A program made the position numbers and the translations under genes. A model generated the notes under the pieces. The model had not been told where the DNA came from, made no database searches, and saw only the letters and a program-made list of their open reading frames with translations. Below, piece by piece: positions 1 through 7,497 of a stretch of 64,000 nucleotides of DNA; within the stretch, counting starts at the first letter, position 1, and each line of letters begins with the position of its first letter. This stretch comes from Candidatus Heimdallarchaeota archaeon B3_Heim (GTDB lineage Archaea; Asgardarchaeota; Heimdallarchaeia; Hodarchaeales; Hodarchaeaceae), in the NCBI GenBank assembly GCA_003144275.1, contig NJBF01000014.1, positions 1 through 64,000 of the forward strand, written 5' to 3'.

Positions 1-108
1 CTTTTTAAGCAGTCCGCAAAACAACGGGACGATAACAGGACTAAAAAGTGGAATGATTGCGATGTTGACAAAATTCTTTACGAAGATAGGAAAATAGATG
101 CCGTCTAA
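1..108 (+). CDS. C-terminal end of an unidentified gene (partial)
   Basis: An open frame runs from the window edge to a TAA at 106-108 and encodes about 35 charged residues ending KILYEDRKIDAV. It overlaps the ATG of the next gene (98) by 11 nt, a tight arrangement typical of viral or operon genes. Too little is left to name it. In tailed viruses the gene just before a portal gene is usually a terminase, but nothing in these residues proves that. This stretch looks more GC-rich than the chromosomal genes that follow it. Confidence 0.35.
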   Translation, partial: LFKQSAKQRDDNRTKKWNDCDVDKILYEDRKIDAV

Positions 109-514
109 CGAACAAATCGCAATTCCATCAATGCACGAAGGCATCAGTGCAGATATCCCCGAAGATTCCGGAGGACAGGAGTATAATCCTACTCCGGAAC
201 AGAAAAAACTCATCAAGTTTCTAGAAAAACGTTTCGATAAATGGAGACGATATAGGAATAATTACGACTACAATTGGTTAGATGATTACCGAGTGTTCAG
301 GGGTAGACAGTGGTCCGAACCGCGTCTATCCTACCGTCATGCCGAAGTAATAAATTTGGTTTTTCAAATTCCTTCATGTCCTCAACCACGTATACATCAA
401 TTTGAGCCTTCAATTTCCGAATCCATAATAAATCTGAGTCAGCGATTAAAGAGACGCGTTCTTCATATCCATATCTGTGAACCATTTCAAAAAGAAACTG
501 TTCGGCCGGCTTAG
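98..514 (+). CDS. Viral portal-like protein N-terminus, truncated at a junction
   Basis: The first roughly 90 residues resemble the N-terminus of tailed-virus portal proteins: an acidic leader, a helix with KLIKFLEKRFDKW, then NWLDDYRVFRGRQW and a segment like RPSYRHAEVINLVFQ. Portals commonly start with a helix and a 'W..Y...Y.G.QW' stretch followed by an N-rich segment. After about position 365 the frame only reads antisense through the membrane gene on the minus strand, so the remaining ~45 residues are almost certainly not native. The start ATG overlaps the stop of the previous frame. The portal call is a by-eye resemblance. If correct, this is a provirus end, a degraded viral remnant or an assembly chimera. 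Confidence 0.4.
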   Translation: MPSNEQIAIPSMHEGISADIPEDSGGQEYNPTPEQKKLIKFLEKRFDKWRRYRNNYDYNWLDDYRVFRGRQWSEPRLSYRHAEVINLVFQIPSCPQPRIHQFEPSISESIINLSQRLKRRVLHIHICEPFQKETVRPA

Positions 515-968
515 AGCTTCCAAAGATGTATGTGACATCTTTTCGGGCATTGACCTTACCGCGGTATTTATTTATCGGAGATTTTATCATCATCCTGATC
601 AAAATTGTTACAATTCCAATAATAGCAGCAGCCCAACGAATGACTTCAGGACTAGTTAAAGACTTAATCATCCACGACTGATACTTACCTACATCAGTGG
701 AACTATCAAGGATAACCATTAATAATGGTACAAAAATGAGGAAAAAAATAAGTACAAGTATTATAAGACCAAGCACTATTGAGAGAAGAATAAAGAGATC
801 TGTCATTGGAATGAAATACTTTATTTCTCTATACACGACTCTTCGAATATATTTCAGATCTGCACGAACAGCAGTTAAATTGAATTTCAGTTGACGTAAA
901 TTATCTGATAATGATCTTTTTTTTGTTGTAAGGGGTGTAGATTTTACATCAGTTTTAGTAGCAGTCAT
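297..968 (-). CDS. Membrane protein with truncated TrkA-N/RCK domain
   Basis: After a basic cytoplasmic N-terminus there are two hydrophobic segments (about residues 55-90 and 110-130 counted from this start), then a Rossmann-like start (VTYIFGSSKPAEQFLFEMV, then VSLIADSD) typical of RCK/TrkA-N nucleotide-binding domains that gate potassium channels and Trk transporters. The Rossmann domain breaks off after about 75 residues at EFEKPNL (near 350-370). The last ~14 residues lie in sequence of apparently different origin, so the 3' end is missing. The start at 968 is chosen because an AGGTGA lies just upstream; an in-frame ATG at 983 would overlap the preceding regulator gene. Ion-channel or transport regulation is inferred from the domain type only. 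Confidence 0.55.
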   Translation of the reverse strand: MTATKTDVKSTPLTTKKRSLSDNLRQLKFNLTAVRADLKYIRRVVYREIKYFIPMTDLFILLSIVLGLIILVLIFFLIFVPLLMVILDSSTDVGKYQSWMIKSLTSPEVIRWAAAIIGIVTILIRMMIKSPINKYRGKVNARKDVTYIFGSSKPAEQFLFEMVHRYGYEERVSLIADSDLLWIRKLKAQIDVYVVEDMKEFEKPNLLLRHDGRIDAVRTTVYP

Positions 969-972
969 TGTT

Positions 973-1200
973 TCACCTAACATTGATTGAATCGTCTTTT
1001 TTTAAGGATGAGGGCGGTTTACCATCTCTCCATTCGAGCTCGTGCTTGAGGAGATCACGAATAGCCATACGTATTGCTTCAGATCGGGAGCTATAAACCC
1101 CTCCTCTAACTAATTCATCTAAATCCTCCAGAAAAGATTTAGGAGCTTTAAAACTAATTAACTTCACAAACTTCACATCTGTATTAGTTATTAATTGCAT
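973..1200 (-). CDS. Ribbon-helix-helix (CopG/NikR-N-like) transcriptional regulator
   Basis: The 75-residue product has a beta strand (KFVKLISFKAP), then helix A (SFLEDLDELVRGGVYSS) and helix B (SRSEAIRMAIRDLLKHEL), the RHH pattern with the typical 'R.g.y.SRSEaiR.Air.ll' signature. RHH proteins bind DNA as dimers through the strand. No C-terminal sensor domain follows, so it is probably a small local repressor or a single-domain relative of NikR. Its stop lies just before the start of the membrane gene, so the two are probably co-transcribed and it may control that gene. A likely TATA element (TTTATTAATTAATT, minus strand) lies about 40-55 nt upstream of the ATG. Confidence 0.8.
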   Translation of the reverse strand: MQLITNTDVKFVKLISFKAPKSFLEDLDELVRGGVYSSRSEAIRMAIRDLLKHELEWRDGKPPSSLKKDDSINVR

Positions 1201-1515
1201 TGAATCAGTTAGAACTCATTATTTGTGGAGTTAACCACTCTGAATTAATTAATAAACAAGAACTAGACCCGATTCGAGTAATAAAAATCGCGAATATAGA
1301 GGTTAATATTGTTAGCTCAAATATCATTGATATCATGAAAGGTCATTTTCACAGCAATCGCAAACTTGTTTGTGTTTTTGGATTAAGGTTGATATTTCAT
1401 TCACGCTGATACATAATATGCCCTTGAATCGAATTTTTGTGTATTCCTAGTGAAAGGAAAAACTGAAAAGTACTGAAATTCTATATTAAGTACTTCAATA
1501 CAATCTGACCCCAAG
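1201..1515. promoter_or_regulatory. Divergent intergenic region
   Basis: A 315-nt AT-rich gap separates the leftward RHH gene from the rightward coiled-coil gene. A rightward TATA-like element, CTATATTA at 1481-1488 preceded by GAAATT, would place transcription start near 1507-1510, a few bases before the Shine-Dalgarno AAGGTG. Two AAGTACT motifs flank the TATA element (near 1467 and 1489) and could be a regulator site. A 69-codon frame starting at 1200 is not convincing. Confidence 0.3.
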
Positions 1516-1524
1516 GTGTGTGAG

Positions 1525-1926
1525 ATGGCCAATTCATTCGACGATGTGAACACAGAAGTAAACGCGATTAAAACAAATGTTCGACAAGCCTTTAAAAAAG
1601 TAGAACCTTTGATTTCTCAATTAGATACACTAATTAAGGAAAAAAATGTTTTCAAACAACAGGTTGATGAGATACAAAGAAAATATGACGATTTGGGCAA
1701 CGAATTGTCTGAACTACAAAAGAAGCTTAGCGAGCAAAAGGTGGAATTTGAATCCCAGAAACAGACAAATGAAAATCGTCTCGTTTCATTACAACGTGAG
1801 GTCGATCTTTTAACCTTAGATAAGAAGAAGCTTTCAGAAAAAACAAAGACGCAAGATGAAAAAATAACCACGCTGGAATCTCAGAAAGAGGAATTACTTC
1901 AATCTCTCCGCGATCGCAGCAGCTAA
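1525..1926 (+). CDS. Small coiled-coil protein
   Basis: The soluble, highly charged product is about 133 residues and almost entirely heptad-like (for example VDEIQRKYDDLGNELSELQK, then LQREVDLLTLDKKKLSEKT). It has no membrane segment and no catalytic motif. The ATG at 1525 is preferred over GTG at 1516 because AAGGTG sits at 1513-1518, six bases before it. It precedes the phosphoesterase gene by about 30 nt and may share its transcript. The fold suggests a dimeric scaffold or adaptor; the function is unknown. Tropomyosin/SMC-like low-complexity coils cannot be assigned by sequence alone. Confidence 0.7.
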   Translation: MANSFDDVNTEVNAIKTNVRQAFKKVEPLISQLDTLIKEKNVFKQQVDEIQRKYDDLGNELSELQKKLSEQKVEFESQKQTNENRLVSLQREVDLLTLDKKKLSEKTKTQDEKITTLESQKEELLQSLRDRSS

Positions 1927-1956
1927 ATTAAATCTGGCTTATCTGAGTCAAATACG

Positions 1957-2694
1957 TTGAAAATAGCTATAATTTCTGATATTCACGGAAATTTAGAAGC
2001 TCTAAATTCTGTTATCAACAATTTTAAAATCCATGGTAATATGGATCACATTGTGTGTCTTGGAGATATCGTGGGCTATTATGCAAATCCCGTAGAATGT
2101 ATTGATATCATCAAAAAACGATGTGACATTATAATTCAAGGTAATCATGATTCAGCTATAACTGCTATAAATTTTGAGAAGAGAATAAAGTGGTTCAATG
2201 ACACGGCGGCCAGTTCGCTAAGGTGGACTCGGAAACAATTATTACAAGAAGATAATAAAGACCAGTATCAATTTTTGAGAAAATTGAGAGGGAAAAAATC
2301 ACTTTCAATTAAAAAAAATGAATTTCTGTTCGTGCATGGAACTCCTGACAAGAAATGGGAATATTTTTTGTTTCCTTATTGGAATAATGAACCCTTGGAC
2401 GAACAAAAGGTCAAATTAGACAAGTGGCTTGATCAATGGAATCTAGTAGCAATGGGACATACACACTGGGCTTTCCAATATGAAAAAAATAACCGTTATG
2501 TGATTAACCCTGGTAGTGTAGGCCAACCTAGAGATGAAAATCCTAACGCAAGTTATTGTATAGTAGAAGTCTCAGAAACACGGTTAAAAGTTGAGAATTT
2601 TCGAGTAAAATATGAAATCGAAAAGACGTGTGAAGCGTTGAAACTGGCAAACCTTGGTGAATCCTTGTGTAGTCGGCTATTTCTTGGACAATAA
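1957..2694 (+). CDS. Calcineurin-like metallophosphoesterase (YfcE/MJ0936-type)
   Basis: The N-terminus KIAIISDIHGNLEAL holds the D-x-H metal motif. It is followed by CLGDIVGYYANP (GD motif), IIQGNHDSA (GNHD), FVHGTP (H) and MGHTHWAF (GHTH), the full set of dinuclear-metal ligands of the family, and INPGSVGQPRD near the C-terminus. At 245 residues it matches the YfcE/archaeal MJ0936 group of small phosphodiesterases. The natural substrate cannot be read from sequence. Translation starts at TTG. The gene follows the coiled-coil gene and ends about 250 nt before gyrB. Confidence 0.9.
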   Translation: MKIAIISDIHGNLEALNSVINNFKIHGNMDHIVCLGDIVGYYANPVECIDIIKKRCDIIIQGNHDSAITAINFEKRIKWFNDTAASSLRWTRKQLLQEDNKDQYQFLRKLRGKKSLSIKKNEFLFVHGTPDKKWEYFLFPYWNNEPLDEQKVKLDKWLDQWNLVAMGHTHWAFQYEKNNRYVINPGSVGQPRDENPNASYCIVEVSETRLKVENFRVKYEIEKTCEALKLANLGESLCSRLFLGQ

Positions 2695-2820
2695 TCTGTT
2701 AATTTTCTTCTATAATCAGTAAATAATAACATCTATGGATTATAGTCATGTAAATAAGTAAAATTTGTTTTGAGAACATTTCTACTGATTAAATTGCCAT
2801 AGAAAGGGATGAATTCTAAT

Positions 2821-2835
2821 AAGAAGATTTAAATA
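2821..2835 (+). promoter_or_regulatory. Predicted BRE/TATA promoter of the topoisomerase operon
   Basis: A purine-rich BRE-like run (AAGAAGA) directly precedes TTTAAATA, an archaeal TATA-type element. Initiation would be expected near 2858, giving a leader of about 90 nt before gyrB. It is the only strong TATA-like element seen in the 250-nt gap upstream of gyrB. The following four genes have no gaps large enough for their own promoters, so this site may drive all five. Confidence 0.4.
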
Positions 2836-2945
2836 GGGAGCTCTTCAAAGAATAATTGAGTTAAATTTAATTTTTACTCATTACAATAACAATACACAAT
2901 GATTTTGTGTATCGTTTCATTTTTCGGAACCATCGGTGTTAAATT

Positions 2946-4967
2946 TTGTCAAGCGAATATGATGCAAGTAGTATACAGGTTTTAGAAGGCCTTGAAGCGG
3001 TTCGTCGCCGTCCTGCTATGTATATTGGAAGTATAGATGAAAATGGGCTCCATCATCTGGTTTGGGAAATTGTTGACAATTCAGTGGATGAAGCCATGGC
3101 TGATGTTTGTGACAATATTATTGTGATATTAAGTCAAACAGAGCATGGACAAGAATCGATAACCGTTCAGGATAATGGTAGGGGAATTCCTACTGAAATT
3201 CATCCACATTACAACATATCTTCTTTAGAACTAGTAACAACTCGATTGCATTCTGGAGGGAAATTTGACCATGAGTCGTACAAAGTTAGCGGTGGACTTC
3301 ATGGGGTCGGGATTGCTGTTGTGAATGCATTATCTCGGTGGATGCAAGTAAAAGTAAAAAGAAATAACCGGGTACAAATGCAAGAGTATGTTAGGGGTGA
3401 AACAATATCCCATGGAGTGATCAGTGTTGAGGAGGAATGGGATCATGAAAGTGGAACCTATATTACTTTTATCCCAGACCCTGAAATCTTCGAAGTAACT
3501 AGGGTAGATGTTGTTACTATCCGAAATCGCTTACGGGAATTAGCTTTCTTAAATAAAGGTCTAACAATTACACTTATAGATGAAAGAAAACATGACCTTC
3601 CTATTTCTGAGTCACAAAGTGATTTAGGAGAAAATGAGACACAAACACAGTCTGAAACTACAGAAGATTTGGGTAGTGAATCGCCAGTTAACAAATGGAT
3701 TTATCATTTCGATGGAGGGATAAAAGCATATGTCGATCAACTTGCGGTAACTCGTATTCATGATGATATTCCTTATTTTGATGTGAATGTAGAGAAAATG
3801 CAGGTAGAAGTAGCACTTGTTTATGACCGTTCTGAAAGAGATTTGATTAATACCTTTACCAATAATATTAATACAAGACACGGGGGAACACATTTATCAG
3901 GTTTCAAATCCGGATTAACACGAGCGTTAAATGCCTATGTTTTGAAAAATGAACAATTAATTCGGAATCCACATTTGAAGAAGGGATTAAAAGAAAAAAG
4001 ATCTATTTTTACTGGAAACGATGTCCGTGAAGGTCTAGTTGCGGTGGTTTCTGTGAAAATCATGAACCCTCAATTTGAAGGGCAAACTAAAAGCAAATTA
4101 GGAAACAGTGAGGTCAAGGGAGTGGTAGAGAGCTGTGTGTATGAAAATGTACTCAAATTTCTTGATGAACACCCTGAAAGTTCTCGGAGTATCATAGAAA
4201 AGTGTGAAGCGGCCGCTACCCTGCGTATGAAGTTTCGGCAAATTCGTGAGGCAGTTAGAAAAACGCAAGGAAAGGGTTCAGGAAAATTAGTAGATTGTGC
4301 TGTTTCAGATCCTGCGAAACGGGAAATCTTTTTGGTTGAAGGAGATTCCGCTGGTGGAAGTGCTATTGAAGGTCGATTTAGTGAATTTCAAGCCATTCTA
4401 CCATTACGTGGTAAAGTTATTAACGTTGAAAAGGCTCGATTAGAGAAAGCAATGAAAAACAAGGAAATACTTGAGATTATACGAGCAATTGGAGCAGGGT
4501 ATAAAGAAAATTTCCGGATTGAGAAAGTACGTTATCATAAAATTGTTTTATTAATGGATGCAGACATTGATGGTCATCATATCATTTGTCTTCTTTTAAC
4601 ATTCTTCTTCAGATATATGCCTGAATTAATCGACGAAGGATATCTTTATATTGCACAGCCTCCGTTATTTCGAGTTAAAAAGGGAAATAAAGAAGTATAC
4701 GTTGTTTCGGAACAAGAAAGAGATGAAATTATACAATCGTGGGGAGGAAAAACGGAAATAAGCCGATTTAAAGGCCTTGGAGAGATGAATCCAATTCAAC
4801 TTCGTGAAACCGTAATGGATCCAGAGAAAAGAATTCTGCTTCAGGTTACTCGAAAGAATCTCATTGATGCTGAACGAATGTTTGTCACACTGATGGGTGA
4901 AGAAGTGGCACCTAGACGTGAGTTCATTGAAGCTCACGCTTTAGAAGTGGAGAATTTAGATATATAG
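2946..4967 (+). CDS. gyrB: DNA gyrase subunit B
   Basis: The 673-residue ATPase subunit of the bacterial-type topoisomerase introduces negative supercoils together with GyrA. Visible motifs: the GHKL ATPase (EIVDNSVDEA, QDNGRGIP, GGLHGVGIAVVNALS), the QTKSKLGN switch region, and the TOPRIM domain with EGDSAGG (Glu465) and the metal triad D538-A-D540-I-D542. In the TOPRIM motif the usual DGSHI reads DGHHI and the following R is C, a small departure from bacterial GyrB. The size is that of short GyrB without the E. coli insertion. An acidic Q/S/E-rich loop lies at about residues 220-250. Translation starts at TTG with GGTG seven bases upstream. It is the first gene of the operon, with gyrA 22 nt downstream. 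Confidence 0.96.
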   Translation: MSSEYDASSIQVLEGLEAVRRRPAMYIGSIDENGLHHLVWEIVDNSVDEAMADVCDNIIVILSQTEHGQESITVQDNGRGIPTEIHPHYNISSLELVTTRLHSGGKFDHESYKVSGGLHGVGIAVVNALSRWMQVKVKRNNRVQMQEYVRGETISHGVISVEEEWDHESGTYITFIPDPEIFEVTRVDVVTIRNRLRELAFLNKGLTITLIDERKHDLPISESQSDLGENETQTQSETTEDLGSESPVNKWIYHFDGGIKAYVDQLAVTRIHDDIPYFDVNVEKMQVEVALVYDRSERDLINTFTNNINTRHGGTHLSGFKSGLTRALNAYVLKNEQLIRNPHLKKGLKEKRSIFTGNDVREGLVAVVSVKIMNPQFEGQTKSKLGNSEVKGVVESCVYENVLKFLDEHPESSRSIIEKCEAAATLRMKFRQIREAVRKTQGKGSGKLVDCAVSDPAKREIFLVEGDSAGGSAIEGRFSEFQAILPLRGKVINVEKARLEKAMKNKEILEIIRAIGAGYKENFRIEKVRYHKIVLLMDADIDGHHIICLLLTFFFRYMPELIDEGYLYIAQPPLFRVKKGNKEVYVVSEQERDEIIQSWGGKTEISRFKGLGEMNPIQLRETVMDPEKRILLQVTRKNLIDAERMFVTLMGEEVAPRREFIEAHALEVENLDI

Positions 4968-4989
4968 CAAATAGAGGGATGAATTTAAG

Positions 4990-7497
4990 ATGAGTAGCAA
5001 TATTAAGATTACACCTATTGAAAAAACTATGGCCAAGAGTTATTTGGAGTATTCAATGTCTGTTATAACAAGCAGAGCGCTTCCCCACGTGAGGGACGGT
5101 TTGAAACCTGTTCATAGACGAATTTTGTGGGCAATGTATAATTTAGGATTAACTCATAACCGACCACCGAGGAAATGTGCTCGAACTATTGGAGAAACGA
5201 GTGCAAAATATCATCCTCACGGAGGAAATTCGGTTTATGACGCGTTGGTTAGAATGGCTCAACCTTTTTCTCTCAGATATCCCTTAATTCAGGGTCAAGG
5301 TAACTTTGGAAGTATGGATGGACAACCCGCTGCAGCAATGCGTTATACTGAAGCCAGAATGGCTGAGATCTCTAATGAAATTCTTATGGACATCAATAAA
5401 AATACTGTTGATCTTGTAGACAATTTTGACGGGTTGGATAAAGAGCCAGTTATTCTTCCTGCAAAGATTCCTAATCTTCTTGTTAATGGAGTTATGGGGA
5501 TAGCTGTTGGAATGGCAACCTCTATGCCCCCTCATAATTTAGGGGAAGTCTTAGATGGAGTTAAAGCCGTAATTGAGGATCCAGAAATTTCCATAGTAGA
5601 TTTAATGAAATATATTCCAGGCCCCGATTTTCCCACGGGAGGAGTAATTTTCGGCACCAAGGGGATCAAGCGAGCTTATCACACAGGAACAGGTAATGTA
5701 GTACTTAGAGCAAAATATGAATTTGAAGAGAAAAAAAATAAAACTAGTATTGTAATAACAGAAGTTCCTTATCTCGTAAAACGACAGGATACAATAGAAC
5801 ATCGCGGTTTAGTTGATATAATTGAGCGAATGAAAGAAGCAGGTAAATTCCCAGAAATTGGAAGTGTTAAGAATGAATCCAACATCATTCGGGGTACAAG
5901 AATTGTCATCAATCTGAAACACTCAGCCAACATCGAAGTTGTGTTGAATCGCTTGTTTAAATTTACTCCTATGCAAATCTCGTTTTCCATCAGAAATATG
6001 GTTCTTGTAGATGCAAAGGTGGGTGATGAGGTCAAAATTCGCCCGAAAAATTTAAACTTAAAAGAACTCCTAACTCAATTCATTGATCACAGACATGAGA
6101 TAATCGTACGTAGAACAGAATTTGATCTAAAAAAAGCCCGCGAAAGAGCTCATATATTAGAAGGAAGAAAAATTGTTGTTGAAAATCTTGATGAAGTAAT
6201 TAAAATCATTAGAGGATCAAGTAATGGATCTGAAGCCCAAACTGCTTTGATTAGTAAATTTTTGTTTTCCGAGATCCAAGCGAAAGACATTCTCGCATTA
6301 CCACTCAGGAGCTTAACACGATTTGACAGGGACAAAATTCTCCAAGAGTACAAAGAAACTCTAGAAGCAATTAAGGATTATGAAGATATATTGGGGAGTG
6401 AACAACGTATCATAGACATAATAGTTACTGAAATTGATGAAATTAAATCCAAATATGGAGACCCAAGAAGATCAAATATTGTCCTTGATGACTCAGATAG
6501 CTATGAAAATTGGACTGACAAAACAGAAGAAGATTTCATCACGAAAGAGGATATTGTTATCACTTTAACATCTAATGGTTATATTAAGTCGATATCCACC
6601 GATATGTACAATTCCCAACATCGTGGGGGTAAAGGTATTAAGTCAATGGATATAGGAAAAGACGATTTCTTACAGGAAATGATCGTTGCCTCAACTCACG
6701 ACACAATTTTGTTCTTCACAGTTCATGGTACTGTCTATCGTTTTCGCGGATTTCAGATTCCGATGTCTAAACAACGGGTTACAAAAGGAGTGAATATTGT
6801 AAATCTTCTCAAAATGGATAGAAGTGATAAAATCGTTGCCATCATCCGTGTTACTGAATTCAATCCAGATCACTATCTGGTTTTAGCAACTAAAAATGGA
6901 ATAATTAAGAAGTCTTCTTTGTCTGAATATGAAAATATCCGTTCTACTGGGATTATTGCACAAAAACTACGCGATAATGATATGATCATTGGAGCTAAAG
7001 TTACTGATGGCACTAAAGGTATCATCCTTGCCACGAAAAAGGGAAAAGCGATTCGGTTCAAAGAATCTGATGTACGAGTTGTGGGTAGGAGTAGTATCGG
7101 GGTAATGGGAATACGACTCAATTCAGACGATTCTGTTATAGATTTAGCTATTGTGGATGAAAATAGGACTCTTTTGACCATATGTGAGAATGGCTATGGT
7201 AAACGATCTACATTTGATAAATATCGAATTACAAGGCGAAATGGAAAAGGAGTTATTAATATCAAAGCAACTAAACGAAATGGCGATGTGATTGCTGTAA
7301 AAAGTGTAAACGAAAAGGATTTACTTTTAATGGTTGCGAATGATGGGAAATTAATTCAAATACCACTTGAAGATATACGGGCGATTGGTCGTGCAACTTC
7401 TGGAGTAACTTTGATGCGTTTAGAGAAAGATAGTGGGGTAAAAATTTCATCTGTTGCAATAATAGCAGGTGGTAATTCTAACCAGGGAGTTGATTGA
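4990..7497 (+). CDS. gyrA: DNA gyrase subunit A
   Basis: The 835-residue breakage-reunion subunit has a winged-helix/tower core with YLEYSMSVI, RRILWAM, KCARTIGE and the catalytic tyrosine Y119 in AMRYTEARM. The C-terminal beta-pinwheel contains the GyrA box QHRGGKG at residues 543-549, the motif that distinguishes gyrase (wrapping, negative supercoiling) from Topo IV, followed by five further pinwheel repeats. The stop codon overlaps the TTG start of top6B by four bases (TTGA), so translation of gyrase and topoisomerase VI is coupled. Bacterial origin by horizontal transfer is the usual explanation for archaeal gyrases. Confidence 0.96.
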   Translation: MSSNIKITPIEKTMAKSYLEYSMSVITSRALPHVRDGLKPVHRRILWAMYNLGLTHNRPPRKCARTIGETSAKYHPHGGNSVYDALVRMAQPFSLRYPLIQGQGNFGSMDGQPAAAMRYTEARMAEISNEILMDINKNTVDLVDNFDGLDKEPVILPAKIPNLLVNGVMGIAVGMATSMPPHNLGEVLDGVKAVIEDPEISIVDLMKYIPGPDFPTGGVIFGTKGIKRAYHTGTGNVVLRAKYEFEEKKNKTSIVITEVPYLVKRQDTIEHRGLVDIIERMKEAGKFPEIGSVKNESNIIRGTRIVINLKHSANIEVVLNRLFKFTPMQISFSIRNMVLVDAKVGDEVKIRPKNLNLKELLTQFIDHRHEIIVRRTEFDLKKARERAHILEGRKIVVENLDEVIKIIRGSSNGSEAQTALISKFLFSEIQAKDILALPLRSLTRFDRDKILQEYKETLEAIKDYEDILGSEQRIIDIIVTEIDEIKSKYGDPRRSNIVLDDSDSYENWTDKTEEDFITKEDIVITLTSNGYIKSISTDMYNSQHRGGKGIKSMDIGKDDFLQEMIVASTHDTILFFTVHGTVYRFRGFQIPMSKQRVTKGVNIVNLLKMDRSDKIVAIIRVTEFNPDHYLVLATKNGIIKKSSLSEYENIRSTGIIAQKLRDNDMIIGAKVTDGTKGIILATKKGKAIRFKESDVRVVGRSSIGVMGIRLNSDDSVIDLAIVDENRTLLTICENGYGKRSTFDKYRITRRNGKGVINIKATKRNGDVIAVKSVNEKDLLLMVANDGKLIQIPLEDIRAIGRATSGVTLMRLEKDSGVKISSVAIIAGGNSNQGVD

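Noticed and set aside
1200..1409. 69-codon rightward frame just after the RHH gene
   Set aside because: No convincing ribosome site, I/N-rich composition typical of AT-rich noise, and it lies in the divergent control region.
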